A stretch of DNA of 64,000 bases from Gallionella sp. Its GTDB lineage: Bacteria; Pseudomonadota; Gammaproteobacteria; Burkholderiales; Gallionellaceae. Below the pieces are notes generated by a model, which had not been told where the DNA came from, searched no databases, and worked only from the letters and a program-made list of their open reading frames with translations. Positions 26,156 through 36,686 of this stretch are shown here, one piece after another. Position numbers and translations under genes: made by a program. The stretch spans positions 57,298-121,297 of the forward strand of contig JAQTWT010000008.1 in NCBI GenBank assembly GCA_028689145.1, in the 5' to 3' direction. Every line of letters starts with the position of its first letter. Position 1 is the stretch's first letter.

Positions 26156-26473
26156 GTGATGCTCCTTGTGAAATTAAATTGGTCTAGCCGCTTCGACTGT
26201 GGTTGGCAAGCTGCGCCAGTTTGGTCGTTGGTTAACACACGTGGTGTGTCGCTGAAATATAGAGCAATAGTTATGCCATTAGTGTAATATATTGATTGCT
26301 ATTGAATATTTAAATTTTTGGTATCTATTGCCAATGGTTGATGGACAAGTTTGGTTTGCGAAGTGACGATTTTTGTCAGTCAATTTTGTTTGATGTGTTG
26401 GATGGTTTCTACGGACTGGGTGCATTTGATAGCGGGTACTCAACAGCAATGAACAACCGTCCGAGTACGGCAA
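26156..26473. other. AT-rich region between ppx and pilA
   Basis: 318 bp. It holds the pilA leader, the sigma-54 promoter, and an ACACAC-GTG-GTGTGT inverted repeat at about 26235-26249 inside the predicted leader. About 190 bp of AT-rich DNA upstream of the promoter could hold PilR sites, but none was identified. No ORF is credible. Confidence 0.6.
26263..26278 (-). promoter_or_regulatory. Sigma-54 (-24/-12) promoter of the pilin gene
   Basis: The minus strand reads TGGCATAACTATTGCT, which fits TGGCAC-N5-TTGCW except for one base at the sixth position, with GG and GC exactly spaced. It predicts a leader of about 97 nt. RpoN/PilR control of pilA is well known. Confidence 0.85.
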
Positions 26474-27949
26474 TTACTTTTGCTCAAGCTGCATCCCGAT
26501 TCCCAGTGTTTTCCACTGTTTCACTTCTTCATTCAGCGCGGTTTCGGTCAGCGGGTTTTGCGCCAGCCAATCTGCACCTATCGAAAGGCGGAATTTGTTC
26601 TCGTCAAAGCGTCCCCGCAATACCGGCAGGTCGCTGTCGCTGCGGTTGCGGTAGAACAGTACGGCAAGGCGCAGGCTCATCGCCAATGCGCAGTCTTCGG
26701 CGTTTTTTAGTTGTCCCTGCAGCTTGTTCAAGTTGCCGCGCTGCGCCAGCGCCAGCAGACTCAGGCGCGCCTGTTCTTTTTTGGAAAAACCCGGCATATC
26801 GGCATTGGCGAGGATATAGGCGCTATGTTTGTGATAGCCGCTGTGGGCGACGCTGATGCCGATCTCGTGCAGGCTGGCGGCGCGATTGAGCATGTGCTGA
26901 GCAGTTTCATCGATCCCGTCACCGAGAAATTGCCGCGCAAATACCTGCGCCAGATCCGTCACGCGTGCGGATTGTCTGGCATCGACGCGGTAGCGCTGCA
27001 TGAATTGCCGCACCGTGACATCGCGCATATCGTTGTCGTGGAAACGCCCCCACAGGTCGTACAGCACGCCCTCGCGCAACGCGCCGAGCGCGGGTTGCAT
27101 TTGTTCGATGTCCAGCTCGCAGAAAGCCGCATACATGATGGCGAAACCGCCTGCCAGCGCGGGGATGCGATCCGGGCGCAAACCCGGCAGATCGAGTTTT
27201 TGCACATCGCCGACCTTGAGCAGATGGGCGCGCAGTTTGTCGAGTCCCGCGCGGGTGATGCCGTTTTGGCTATAGCCGTTCAGCAGTAACACTTCGTTCA
27301 ATACTTTTGCCGTTCCCGAGGAACCGAGCGCGAGTTGCCATTGCCCGCGGTAATCGGTGGCAATGGTCTGCAATTCTATACGCGCGGCAAGTTCCGCCTG
27401 CTTGAGATTTTGCCGAGTGATTTTGCCGTCCGGAAAATAACGGCTGCTGAAGCTGACGCTGCCCATGTACAGGCTTTCCAGTTTGAGCGGAGTAAGTCCG
27501 TTGCCGATGATGAATTCGGTGGAGCCGCCGCCGATGTCCATCACCAGCAGGTTGTCTTTGGTTTGCGGCAAACCGTGCGCCACGCCGAGATAGATCAGGC
27601 GCGCTTCCTCGAGACCGGCGATGACTTCTATCGGAAATCCCAGCACATGTTCGGCTTGCGGGATGAAATCGGCGGCATTCTTTGCCACGCGCAACGAGTT
27701 GGTGCCGACCGCGCGCACCGCTTCGCGCGGCAAGTCGCGCAGGCGCTCGGCGAATTTCCCCAGTGCGGCGAGCGCGCGCTGCTGCGCCTCGGTGTCGAGG
27801 TGTTTGTTTGCGGTGAGTCCCGCGGCAAGGCGTACCGGCTCGCGCAGCCCGTCCAGCATGTAGAGCTGGTCGTTTTCCACGCGTGCGACCTGTAGCCGGA
27901 AGCTGTTTGAACCGAGATCTACGGCGGCGAGGATGGGCTGGTGCTGCAC
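26474..27949 (-). CDS. ppx: Exopolyphosphatase (Ppx/GppA family)
   Basis: Releases phosphate from inorganic polyphosphate, and may also hydrolyse pppGpp. The 491 residues show the ASKHA-fold 'AAVDLGSNSFRLQVARVEND' at 9-28, 'VRAVGTNSLRVAKN', 'LLVMDIGGGSTEFIIG' near 140-155 and a C-terminal HD-like helical domain with 'ASLHEIGISVAHSGYHKHSA'. The start codon is GTG 27949, 5 bp after phoU, which implies a phoU-ppx operon and a shared role in phosphate control. Confidence 0.96.
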   Translation of the reverse strand: MQHQPILAAVDLGSNSFRLQVARVENDQLYMLDGLREPVRLAAGLTANKHLDTEAQQRALAALGKFAERLRDLPREAVRAVGTNSLRVAKNAADFIPQAEHVLGFPIEVIAGLEEARLIYLGVAHGLPQTKDNLLVMDIGGGSTEFIIGNGLTPLKLESLYMGSVSFSSRYFPDGKITRQNLKQAELAARIELQTIATDYRGQWQLALGSSGTAKVLNEVLLLNGYSQNGITRAGLDKLRAHLLKVGDVQKLDLPGLRPDRIPALAGGFAIMYAAFCELDIEQMQPALGALREGVLYDLWGRFHDNDMRDVTVRQFMQRYRVDARQSARVTDLAQVFARQFLGDGIDETAQHMLNRAASLHEIGISVAHSGYHKHSAYILANADMPGFSKKEQARLSLLALAQRGNLNKLQGQLKNAEDCALAMSLRLAVLFYRNRSDSDLPVLRGRFDENKFRLSIGADWLAQNPLTETALNEEVKQWKTLGIGMQLEQK

Positions 27950-27954
27950 TTGCG

Positions 27955-28662
27955 CTACTGCTGAACTTCGCGTTCTATTTCATCTGCCGTGATATGCCGC
28001 ACATCGCGCCCTTTGACCATGTAGATAACGTATTCGGACATATTTTTTGCGTGGTCGCCGATGCGTTCGATTGCTTTCGCCACGAACAGGATTTCCAGCG
28101 CGGTGGAAATAGTGCGCGGATCTTCCATCATGAAGGTGATCAGATAACGCATGATGGCGCGAAATTCCTCGTCCACCTTGTCGTCCATTCGCACCACCTG
28201 TGCGGCCATCACGACATCCAGCCGCGCGAAAGCATCCAGTGATTTGCGCAGCATGTCCAGCGCCAAGTCGGCGGCATGTTTGATTTCATGGTAGCGCGGC
28301 AGGTTGAGCATGTTCTTCTGCGACAGCAGCTTGGCCATACGCGCGATTTTTTCGGCTTCGTCGCCGATGCGTTCGAGGTCGGTAATGGTTTTGACCACAG
28401 CCATTACCAGTCGCAAATCGCCAGCGGTCGGTTGGCGACGCGCGATCACCTGGCTGCAACTTTCATCGATTTTCACTTCCATGGCGTTGACGCGATGATC
28501 GTCCTCGATCACCCGGGTCATTAATGCCACGTCACCGCCCAGCAACGATTCCAAAGCGCCTTTAATCTGGCTTTCCACCAGCCCGCCCATTTGCAGCACG
28601 TTGGCACGGATGGCTTCGAGTTCGGCATCGAACTGGCGGGAAATATGGTCACTACTGCTCAT
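27955..28662 (-). CDS. phoU: Phosphate signalling protein PhoU
   Basis: Cytoplasmic adaptor between the PstSCAB transporter and the PhoR/PhoB system. The 235 residues form two three-helix PhoU domains (about 18-105 and 120-205), each with a metal-binding pattern: 'ITDLERIGDEAEKIARMAKL' and 'AKAIERIGDHAKNMSEYVIY'. ATG 28662 has a weak site (GGAACTTTAGC). No pst genes are nearby; ppx follows directly. Confidence 0.97.
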   Translation of the reverse strand: MSSSDHISRQFDAELEAIRANVLQMGGLVESQIKGALESLLGGDVALMTRVIEDDHRVNAMEVKIDESCSQVIARRQPTAGDLRLVMAVVKTITDLERIGDEAEKIARMAKLLSQKNMLNLPRYHEIKHAADLALDMLRKSLDAFARLDVVMAAQVVRMDDKVDEEFRAIMRYLITFMMEDPRTISTALEILFVAKAIERIGDHAKNMSEYVIYMVKGRDVRHITADEIEREVQQ

Positions 28663-28762
28663 GCTAAAGTTCCTTAAAATAATTGACCGTACAGTGTAAA
28701 CGGAAAATGTGAAGGATAGATGACAACCGAAAAACCTCCCTCACCTCAATCCTGATAAAACT

Positions 28763-28826
28763 ACTAGCCATTCGACTAAGCCCGCGAGCGGGCAAGTCGC
28801 TGGTTATCTCCCGCAAGCGGGCGAGG
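28763..28826. repeat. Family-A palindromic element plus a CTCCCGCAAGCGGGCGAGG hairpin
   Basis: ACTAGCCATTCGACTAAG ... GGCAAGTCGCTGGTTAT shares both ends with 12814-12865. It is joined to CTCCCGCAAGCGGGCGAGG, which also occurs in the 3' end of rluD (48032-48050). Lies between rpiA and phoU. Confidence 0.75.
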
Positions 28827-28865
28827 AGGCAAACGTCCCTTCCACTTTGGAAGGGGATCAAACGT

Positions 28866-29525
28866 CTATGCCGTCATCGTCTTCACGCCCTCTGCGGTAC
28901 CGAGCAACAGCACATCGGCAGCGCGGCGCGCAAACAGGCCGTTGGTTACCACGCCGGCAATGTGGTCAAGCGTGGATTCCAGTTCCACCGGATTCATGAT
29001 CTGTAGCCCGTGCACATCGAGAATCACGTTACCGTTATCGGTGGTAAAGCCCTCGCGCAGTTTGGGTTGTCCGCCCAACGCGACCAGTTGGCGCGCTACG
29101 GAACTGCGTGCCATCGGAATCACCTCGATGGGCAATGGAAATTTGCCCAGCACGTCCACCAGTTTGCTGGCATCGCACAGGCAGATGAATTTTTTGCTTG
29201 CCGCCGCGACGATTTTTTCGCGCGTCAGCGCGCCGCCGCCGCCCTTTATCATGTGCAGGTGTCGGGTGATCTCGTCCGCGCCGTCCACATACACCGGCAG
29301 GTCGCCCGCATCGTTTAGCGATAGCACTTCTATGCCGTGCTCCTGCAAACGTTTTGCCGAAACTTCTGAACTGGCCACCGCGCCGCGTATTTTGTGCTTG
29401 ATTGTGGCCAATTCATCAATGAAAAAATTGGCGGTGGAGCCGGTACCCACGCCGACGATGCAATCGAACGGCACATACTGAATCGCCGCTTGCGCCACCG
29501 CGCGTTTCAAATCGTCCTGATTCAT
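28866..29525 (-). CDS. rpiA: Ribose-5-phosphate isomerase A
   Basis: Interconverts ribose-5-phosphate and ribulose-5-phosphate in the pentose phosphate pathway. The 219-residue product has '[18 protein letters not shown]' near 24-41, '[20 protein letters not shown]' with the catalytic Asp, and '[19 protein letters not shown]'. Length is typical. It diverges from pgm across a 130-bp gap, so promoters for both should lie there. Confidence 0.98.
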   Translation of the reverse strand: MNQDDLKRAVAQAAIQYVPFDCIVGVGTGSTANFFIDELATIKHKIRGAVASSEVSAKRLQEHGIEVLSLNDAGDLPVYVDGADEITRHLHMIKGGGGALTREKIVAAASKKFICLCDASKLVDVLGKFPLPIEVIPMARSSVARQLVALGGQPKLREGFTTDNGNVILDVHGLQIMNPVELESTLDHIAGVVTNGLFARRAADVLLLGTAEGVKTMTA

Positions 29526-29636
29526 TATTGTTCCCGCCTGCTTTCAGTATCTAATTTGCGTATGCAATTATTGCAGGAATCGGGAGTTTTGTGGAACGCT
29601 ATCTGTCCGGTGGTAATATGCCCGCAGAAACCATGA

Positions 29637-31289
<1,653 letters not shown>

Positions 31290-31308
31290 ACCTGGCTACG
31301 TAGCAGAA

Positions 31309-31785
31309 TTATTCGTCCACCTGGGTGATGGTCATTGTGCCCTGATACAGGTGGACATCCATACGGTTCATGAACGACATGCCCAGCAGTACATCCCCCT
31401 CCAGATTGGGGGTGATCAGGGCGGCAACATCACGCGCCTCGATTCCCCCGAGTTTGACCTTGTCGAGTCTGGCCATATAGGCCACGGTGTCGCCGTTCGC
31501 CGTGGTGGTGCGGATTGCGGAGACGCTTTTCAGGCCGAGTTTGTCAGCCAGTTTTCTGGAAATGGCGACATCGGTTGCGCCGGTATCGACCAGCATATTC
31601 ACTTTGATGCCGTTGATGAAGGCCTCCGTGCGGTAGTGGCTATCGAGTCCCCGCTGCAAAACGACTGTTTTACCTGTGCCCAATTTTGCTGTTTTGTTGG
31701 GATGCACAAAACTGTCCATCAGATAAAACAAAGCTCCGGAAAGTACCAGCCAAATTATCGCCGCAGAAATGCTTTTTCTGTTCAT
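31309..31785 (-). CDS. Membrane-anchored retropepsin-like aspartic protease (clan AA)
   Basis: 158 residues: an N-terminal signal anchor ('SAAIIWLVLSGALFYLMDSF', about 5-24) and a retropepsin fold with the active-site motif 'NMLVDTGATDVAISRKLADK' and the flap or second-half 'GDVLLGMSFMNRMDV'. It matches the TIGR02281-type periplasmic protease family. A single DTG is expected, because these work as homodimers. The substrate is unknown. Start placed at ATG 31785; the TTG-initiated extension to 31806 has no support. Convergent with pgm. Confidence 0.87.
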   Translation of the reverse strand: MNRKSISAAIIWLVLSGALFYLMDSFVHPNKTAKLGTGKTVVLQRGLDSHYRTEAFINGIKVNMLVDTGATDVAISRKLADKLGLKSVSAIRTTTANGDTVAYMARLDKVKLGGIEARDVAALITPNLEGDVLLGMSFMNRMDVHLYQGTMTITQVDE

Positions 31786-31916
31786 GCAGGATTCCTTGTC
31801 GTGCAAATTGAGGAATAAACACTACACCAGCCAACGTCCGGTGTCTTTGCCGTGAAAAATCGCCGCATGCAAACGATGTGCTATGCTTTGCGCGGTTGTT
31901 TTCCAGATGGTTCGCG

Positions 31917-34061
31917 ATGAGGCTTTATTTATATTTGTTGTTGTTGGTTGCTTTACCCGCTCCGGCGGATCAGGTTACGCAAGTATTGCCGCAAGCCCCC
32001 GCAATCGCCGGGATGCCAAATGCACGTATCGCGGAAGGTACTGACGCAGGCGGAAAAGTTGCGCAGAAAAAAACGGCCACGCGCAGCCGTGCGGCGAAGC
32101 CGCAGACTGCAAGGCGCAGGCCGTCGCATTCCGGTGGAGGGTCAGCCGTTATGCCGCTGGCGGGCGACACGGATTTTCTTGCGGTGCGTGACGCATTTCG
32201 CGCCGGTGATTTAGCCAAGCTGGAACGTTTCGGGAAGCGGTTGAACAAGACCCCGCTGGAGGTGTACGTCAGTTACTACCGCTTGCGTCTCGGTCTGGAA
32301 AAAGCCGGGATCGACGAGATCAAAAAATTTCTTGCCAGACCGGAAGATACGCCGATGATTGACCGGTTGCGCGGCGAGTGGCTCAAGCAGCTCGGCAACC
32401 GCCAGCAATGGGAACTGTTTGATGCGGAATACCCGCGCCTGCTGAACGAGGATACCGAACTGACCTGTTATGCATTGCAGTCGCGTCTGCACAGGCAGGA
32501 ACCGACTGCATTGCGCGAAGCGCGCGGGTTATGGTTTAGCGGCAAGGGGTTGGCGGAAAGTTGTGGCCCGCTGTTCGATGCGGCGATATCCGCCGGCATT
32601 ATCAGTGAGCATGATATCCGGCAGCGACTGCGTCTGACGCTGGAAGCGGGCAATGTGTCGCTCGCCGCGCAGCTTGCCGAGCGTCTGACCGGCAGTTATG
32701 CGATACCACCTTCTGCTCTGAAAAGCGCCGCTGCGGATGCGGACCGTTATCTGGAAAAACTGGTGCTGGAAAAAGCCAATGAAGGAGAGCGCGCAGTCGC
32801 ATTGTTCGCCTTGCAACGTCTGGCAAAACAATCCCCGGATTTGGCAGTCGTGCGTTGGGCAAAAATAGCGGCGCACTTTACCGTGGCGGAGCAGCATTAT
32901 TTTTACGGTTGGCTGGCTTATGAAGCGGCGCGCAAGCTGGACGGACGCGCGCTGCAATGGTTCAAGGCCGCGGCCAACTCACCGCTCAACGAGCAGCAAT
33001 CGGCATGGAGGGTAAGAGCGGCGTTGCGCGCGCAGGATTGGCCGGAGGTGTTGGCGGGCATCAATGCGATGGGCGGACAACAGCAACGCGATGCGGCTTG
33101 GCAATACTGGAAGGCGCGTGCCATGCAGGCTTTGGGCAAGCCTGTTGAAGCGGGTAAGTTGCTTGTGCCGTTAAGTGCCGAATACAATTTTTACGGGCAA
33201 TTGGCGGGCGAAGAATTGGCCGGTTTACCGGCAGCGAGATCGGCACCCAGACCCGGTGCAGGCTTGCCGGCGGCGGCCTATAAACCCGGCAAACAGGATA
33301 TTGCCTCGATGCTGGTTATGCCCGGTATCCAGCGCACGCTGGCGTTGTATCGCATGGATATGCGCGGCGAGGCAGCGAAGGAATGGAGCTGGACAACGCG
33401 CAATTTCAGCGATCAGGAGCTGCTCACCGCGGCAGAGATCGCTCGGCGCTATGAATTGTACGACCGTGCCATCAATGCGGCGGACAAGACGATCAGTATT
33501 CATGATTTTAGTTTGCGTTATCTTGCGCCTTACCGCGATGCACTGCAGGCGCACATCCGCGAAAACGGGCTGGAGGAGGCGTGGGTTTACGGCCTGATGC
33601 GCCAGGAAAGCCGTTTTGTCACGGCAGCCAGATCGGATGTTGGAGCGGCCGGACTGATGCAAGTCATGCCGTCGACCGCGCGTTGGATAGCGAAAAAAAT
33701 GGGCTTGAAAGGTTACCGGCCATCTCTGATTCACCAGCTGGATACCAATTTGCGTCTCGGTACTTACTACATGAAAACCGTTTTGTCGTGGTTTGACGAC
33801 AGTCCGGTGCTGGCTTCGGCAGCATACAATGCCGGCCCGAGCAGGGCGCGCCAGTGGCGCGGTGAACAGTCGCTGGAAGGTGCGATCTATGCCGAGACCA
33901 TTCCGTTCGACGAAACCCGCGACTATGTAAAAAAAGTGATGAGCAACACCATGTACTATTCCGGACAATTTAATGCGCCGATGCGGCCGCTCAAGCAGCG
34001 TATTGGTATTGTTGCGGGCAAGACAACGGACAACCAGCAGGCTATCCCGGATGAAAAATAA
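31917..34061 (+). CDS. slt: Soluble lytic murein transglycosylase (Slt family)
   Basis: Periplasmic muramidase that cleaves the MurNAc-GlcNAc bond with anhydro-product formation. The product of 714 residues starts with a signal peptide (MRLYLYLLLLVALPAPA|DQ), followed by a basic Ala/Lys/Arg-rich segment (about 40-70), an alpha-superhelical U/L domain and a C-terminal SLT domain with the catalytic Glu in 'YGLMRQESRFVTAARSDVGA', then 'AGLMQVMPSTARWIAKKMG' and 'ASAAYNAGPSRARQW'. ATG 31917 is chosen over GTG 31878 because it opens the signal peptide. Its end overlaps cca by 11 bp. Confidence 0.95.
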   Translation: MRLYLYLLLLVALPAPADQVTQVLPQAPAIAGMPNARIAEGTDAGGKVAQKKTATRSRAAKPQTARRRPSHSGGGSAVMPLAGDTDFLAVRDAFRAGDLAKLERFGKRLNKTPLEVYVSYYRLRLGLEKAGIDEIKKFLARPEDTPMIDRLRGEWLKQLGNRQQWELFDAEYPRLLNEDTELTCYALQSRLHRQEPTALREARGLWFSGKGLAESCGPLFDAAISAGIISEHDIRQRLRLTLEAGNVSLAAQLAERLTGSYAIPPSALKSAAADADRYLEKLVLEKANEGERAVALFALQRLAKQSPDLAVVRWAKIAAHFTVAEQHYFYGWLAYEAARKLDGRALQWFKAAANSPLNEQQSAWRVRAALRAQDWPEVLAGINAMGGQQQRDAAWQYWKARAMQALGKPVEAGKLLVPLSAEYNFYGQLAGEELAGLPAARSAPRPGAGLPAAAYKPGKQDIASMLVMPGIQRTLALYRMDMRGEAAKEWSWTTRNFSDQELLTAAEIARRYELYDRAINAADKTISIHDFSLRYLAPYRDALQAHIRENGLEEAWVYGLMRQESRFVTAARSDVGAAGLMQVMPSTARWIAKKMGLKGYRPSLIHQLDTNLRLGTYYMKTVLSWFDDSPVLASAAYNAGPSRARQWRGEQSLEGAIYAETIPFDETRDYVKKVMSNTMYYSGQFNAPMRPLKQRIGIVAGKTTDNQQAIPDEK

Positions 34062-35283
34062 CGCCAAAATTTATTGTGTGGGCGGCGCGGTGCGCGACCG
34101 GTTGCTCGGTCTGCCGGTGCAGGATCACGACTGGGTGGTGGTCGGCAGCACGCCGGAAGACATGGTGGAACAGGGCTTTCAGCCGGTCGGCAAGGACTTT
34201 CCGGTGTTCCTGCATCCGCTGACCCACGAGGAATACGCGCTGGCGCGTACCGAGCGCAAGACCGCGCGCGGCTACAAGGGCTTTGCCGTGTACGCCGCGC
34301 CGGATGTCACGCTGGAGCAGGATTTGCTGCGCCGCGATTTCACTGTCAACGCCATTGCCGAAGATGAGGACGGCAAGCTGATCGACCCGCACAACGGCAT
34401 TGCCGATCTGCGCGCCGGCATTTTGCGCCATGTCAGCGATGCTTTCGGCGAAGACCCGGTGCGCATTCTGCGCGCGGCGCGTTTCGCCGCGCGCTTCGGT
34501 TTCAGCATCGCGCCGGAGACTCTGGAATTGATGCGCGGCATGGTAGCTAACGGCGAGGTGGACGCGCTGGTCGCGGAACGTGCCTGGCAGGAGCTGGCGC
34601 GCGGTCTGATGGAGAACAAGCCATCGCGGTTCTTCGAGACGCTGCGCAGTTGCGGCGCGCTGGCAAAAATCCTGCCCGAAGTGGACGCGCTGTTCGGCGT
34701 ACCGCAGCCGGAAAAGTACCACCCCGAAATAGATTGCGGCATCCACACCATGCTGGTGCTGGACGATGCCGCGCAACACGGCTATCCGCTGGAGGTGCGC
34801 TTCGCCGCGCTGACGCATGATCTGGGCAAGGGTAATACCCCGCAGGATATTTTGCCGCGCCATATCGGTCATGAGCTGCGCAGCGTCGAATTGGTCAAGA
34901 CCCTTGCGCAACGCATGCGCGCCTCGGGCGAATGCCGCGATCTGGCGTTGCTGGCGGCGCGTTATCACGGCGATATCCATCGCGCCCGCGAGTTGCGCGC
35001 CGAAACGGTTGTCAAACTATTCCAGTCGGCAGATGCCTGGCGCAGACCGGAGCGCTTTGCGCAGTTGCTGCAAGTGTGCGCCTCGGATGCGCGCGGACGC
35101 ACCGGACACGAACATGATGCTTACCCGCAGGCGGATTATCTGCTGCAATTATTGGCGGTCGCCTGCGCGGTGGATGCCGGTGCGATTGCGCGGCAATGCG
35201 CCGACCCAAACCTCATTGCCGAAGCGGTGCGCGCGGCGCGGGTGGCAGCGGTGGCTGGGGCGATGCAAATAGTAATTCAATAG
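34051..35283 (+). CDS. cca: Multifunctional CCA-adding tRNA nucleotidyltransferase
   Basis: Adds or repairs the 3' CCA of tRNAs. The 410-residue product has 'YCVGGAVRDRLLGLPVQDHD' with the nucleotidyltransferase acidic residues, 'RRDFTVNAIAEDEDGKLIDP', 'DPVRILRAARFAARFGF' and an HD domain 'IHTMLVLDDAAQHGYPLEVR' to 'FAALTHDLGKG', which indicates the bacterial multifunctional form with phosphatase and phosphodiesterase activity. ATG 34051 overlaps the slt stop, which implies translational coupling. Confidence 0.97.
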   Translation: MKNNAKIYCVGGAVRDRLLGLPVQDHDWVVVGSTPEDMVEQGFQPVGKDFPVFLHPLTHEEYALARTERKTARGYKGFAVYAAPDVTLEQDLLRRDFTVNAIAEDEDGKLIDPHNGIADLRAGILRHVSDAFGEDPVRILRAARFAARFGFSIAPETLELMRGMVANGEVDALVAERAWQELARGLMENKPSRFFETLRSCGALAKILPEVDALFGVPQPEKYHPEIDCGIHTMLVLDDAAQHGYPLEVRFAALTHDLGKGNTPQDILPRHIGHELRSVELVKTLAQRMRASGECRDLALLAARYHGDIHRARELRAETVVKLFQSADAWRRPERFAQLLQVCASDARGRTGHEHDAYPQADYLLQLLAVACAVDAGAIARQCADPNLIAEAVRAARVAAVAGAMQIVIQ

Positions 35284-35293
35284 CCACAACATC

Positions 35294-35390
35294 CCCTCCC
35301 CCTTGCAGGGGGAGGGCTAGGGAGGGGGTAGACACGTGTATTTCACCACTTCTACCCCCAACCTAACCTTCCCCCTGCAAGGGGGAAGGG
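35294..35390. repeat. Two C-rich hairpins between convergent cca and the MidA-like gene
   Basis: CCCTCCCCCTTGCAGGGGGAGGG-type palindrome at 35294-35316 and CCTTCCCCC/GGGGGAAGG at 35367-35389. They may act as transcript 3' barriers, although no T-runs follow. Members of the wider CCCTC/GAGGG repeat family. Confidence 0.75.
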
Positions 35391-35419
35391 ACAATTCGGC
35401 TCTAATGAACTTTTTGAAT

Positions 35420-36637
35420 TTACAGATGCCGCGACATATCGCCGCTCGAAAATCCCGCCAGAATTTGCTCAATTCCCTTCCCCAGTGCGATTACCTTGAA
35501 CAGTTCACCCATTTCCGCCGGGCTGGTCAATTTCTGCAACTGCGCCGAGAGCGGCAGGTAGGCGCGCAGGTTTTCCGGCGAAGTGTCTTTCATCAAATCA
35601 GTGATGCCGCAGTTGATCAAAAAGTGCGCCTGCGAGGTGTAGCCGAGCAATTCCAGCCCGGCATCGATGCCGCATTCCGCGATGTCGGTGAAATTCACAT
35701 GCGCGGTGATGTCTTGCAAACCGGGCAGGTAGAACGGGTCATCGTGCGCGTGGTGACGATAGTGGCACATCAGCGTGCCGTTGCTGCGCTGCGGATGATA
35801 GAACTCGCGCGCGCCGAAACCGTAGTCGATGAACAGCAGCGCGCCTTTTTCCAAGCTATTCGCCAGACTGTTGACCAGCCCACGTGCGGCGAGGCAGATT
35901 TCGCTGACATAATCGTCCGGCACATTTATTTGCTGCGCGGCATGCAGCAGCGCGGCATCGCCGATGGCGCGTTCCTGCCAGATAAAATTATTAGCGCCGA
36001 CGGTCACGCCGCGCTCATAGATTGCACCACCGTGGTTTTGTAGGTCGGGATTCATCCGGACATCGCAGCTTTGTCGGGATGAATCCCGACCTACACGCCA
36101 ATGCACCAGATGCACCGGCAATGCATCGAGCACCTCGTTGGCGACGATTGCGCCGCTGAATTTTTCCGGCAGTGCATCCAGCCAATGCACGCGCTGCAGC
36201 AGATGCGGCAGTCTCTCTTGTAGCAAAGCCTGCTGGCGCGCGCGCAAGTCGGCGCTCACCTCCAGAATCGCGTAGCTGTCCGGCAGGCTGCCGAGCCGTT
36301 CCAGTTCGCCGAGCATATCCGCCGCCAGCTTGCCGCTGCCCGCGCCCAACTCCAGCAGATGCGGTGCGCTCGCTGCCATGATTTCTGCCGCCTGCCGTGC
36401 CAAGGTATGGCCAAACAGTGGCGACAGTTCCGGCGCAGTGACGAAATCGCCCGCCGCGCCGAATTTGTGCGCCCCGGCGGTGTAATAGCCCAGACCAGGT
36501 GCGTACAGCGCCAGCTCCATATAGCGCGCAAACGGAATCCAACCGCCGTGCGCGGCGATGTCGCGGCGGATCAATTCGCATAAGTTTGCGCTGTGTTGTG
36601 CGGCTTCCGGGCTGGGAGTGGGTAAGGTTGTCGGCAT
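35420..36637 (-). CDS. SAM-dependent methyltransferase of the MidA/NDUFAF7 family, with in-frame repeat insertion
   Basis: 405 residues. In eukaryotes NDUFAF7/MidA methylates an Arg of a complex I subunit; the bacterial role is unproven. Seen: 'ELIRRDIAAHGGWIPFARYM', 'YYTAGAHKFGAAGDFVTAPE' with 'LSPLFGH', the SAM site 'HLLELGAGSGKLAADML' and 'FSGAIVANEVLDALPVHLVH', and 'GALLFIDYGFGAREFYHP'. Between 'LVHWR' and 'GAIYERGV' sits VGRDSSRQSCDVRMNPDLQN, encoded by a REPIN-like element (36040-36094). Start set at ATG 36637 (MPTTLPTPSP). Diverges from the pteridine reductase gene. Confidence 0.93.
   Translation of the reverse strand: MPTTLPTPSPEAAQHSANLCELIRRDIAAHGGWIPFARYMELALYAPGLGYYTAGAHKFGAAGDFVTAPELSPLFGHTLARQAAEIMAASAPHLLELGAGSGKLAADMLGELERLGSLPDSYAILEVSADLRARQQALLQERLPHLLQRVHWLDALPEKFSGAIVANEVLDALPVHLVHWRVGRDSSRQSCDVRMNPDLQNHGGAIYERGVTVGANNFIWQERAIGDAALLHAAQQINVPDDYVSEICLAARGLVNSLANSLEKGALLFIDYGFGAREFYHPQRSNGTLMCHYRHHAHDDPFYLPGLQDITAHVNFTDIAECGIDAGLELLGYTSQAHFLINCGITDLMKDTSPENLRAYLPLSAQLQKLTSPAEMGELFKVIALGKGIEQILAGFSSGDMSRHL
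36040..36094. repeat. REPIN-like element (inverted GTAGGTCGGG hairpins) inside the MidA-like gene
   Basis: Two 22-nt units in inverted orientation (36040-36061, 36073-36094), GTAG/CTAC at the outer ends, 11 nt apart. Same unit type and same translated frame (VGR...PDLQ) as the element in recG. Confidence 0.9.
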
Positions 36638-36686
36638 GGTCGGGTATAATTCGCAAGATCGGTAATTGTAGTGGAGTGCGAGTCTA

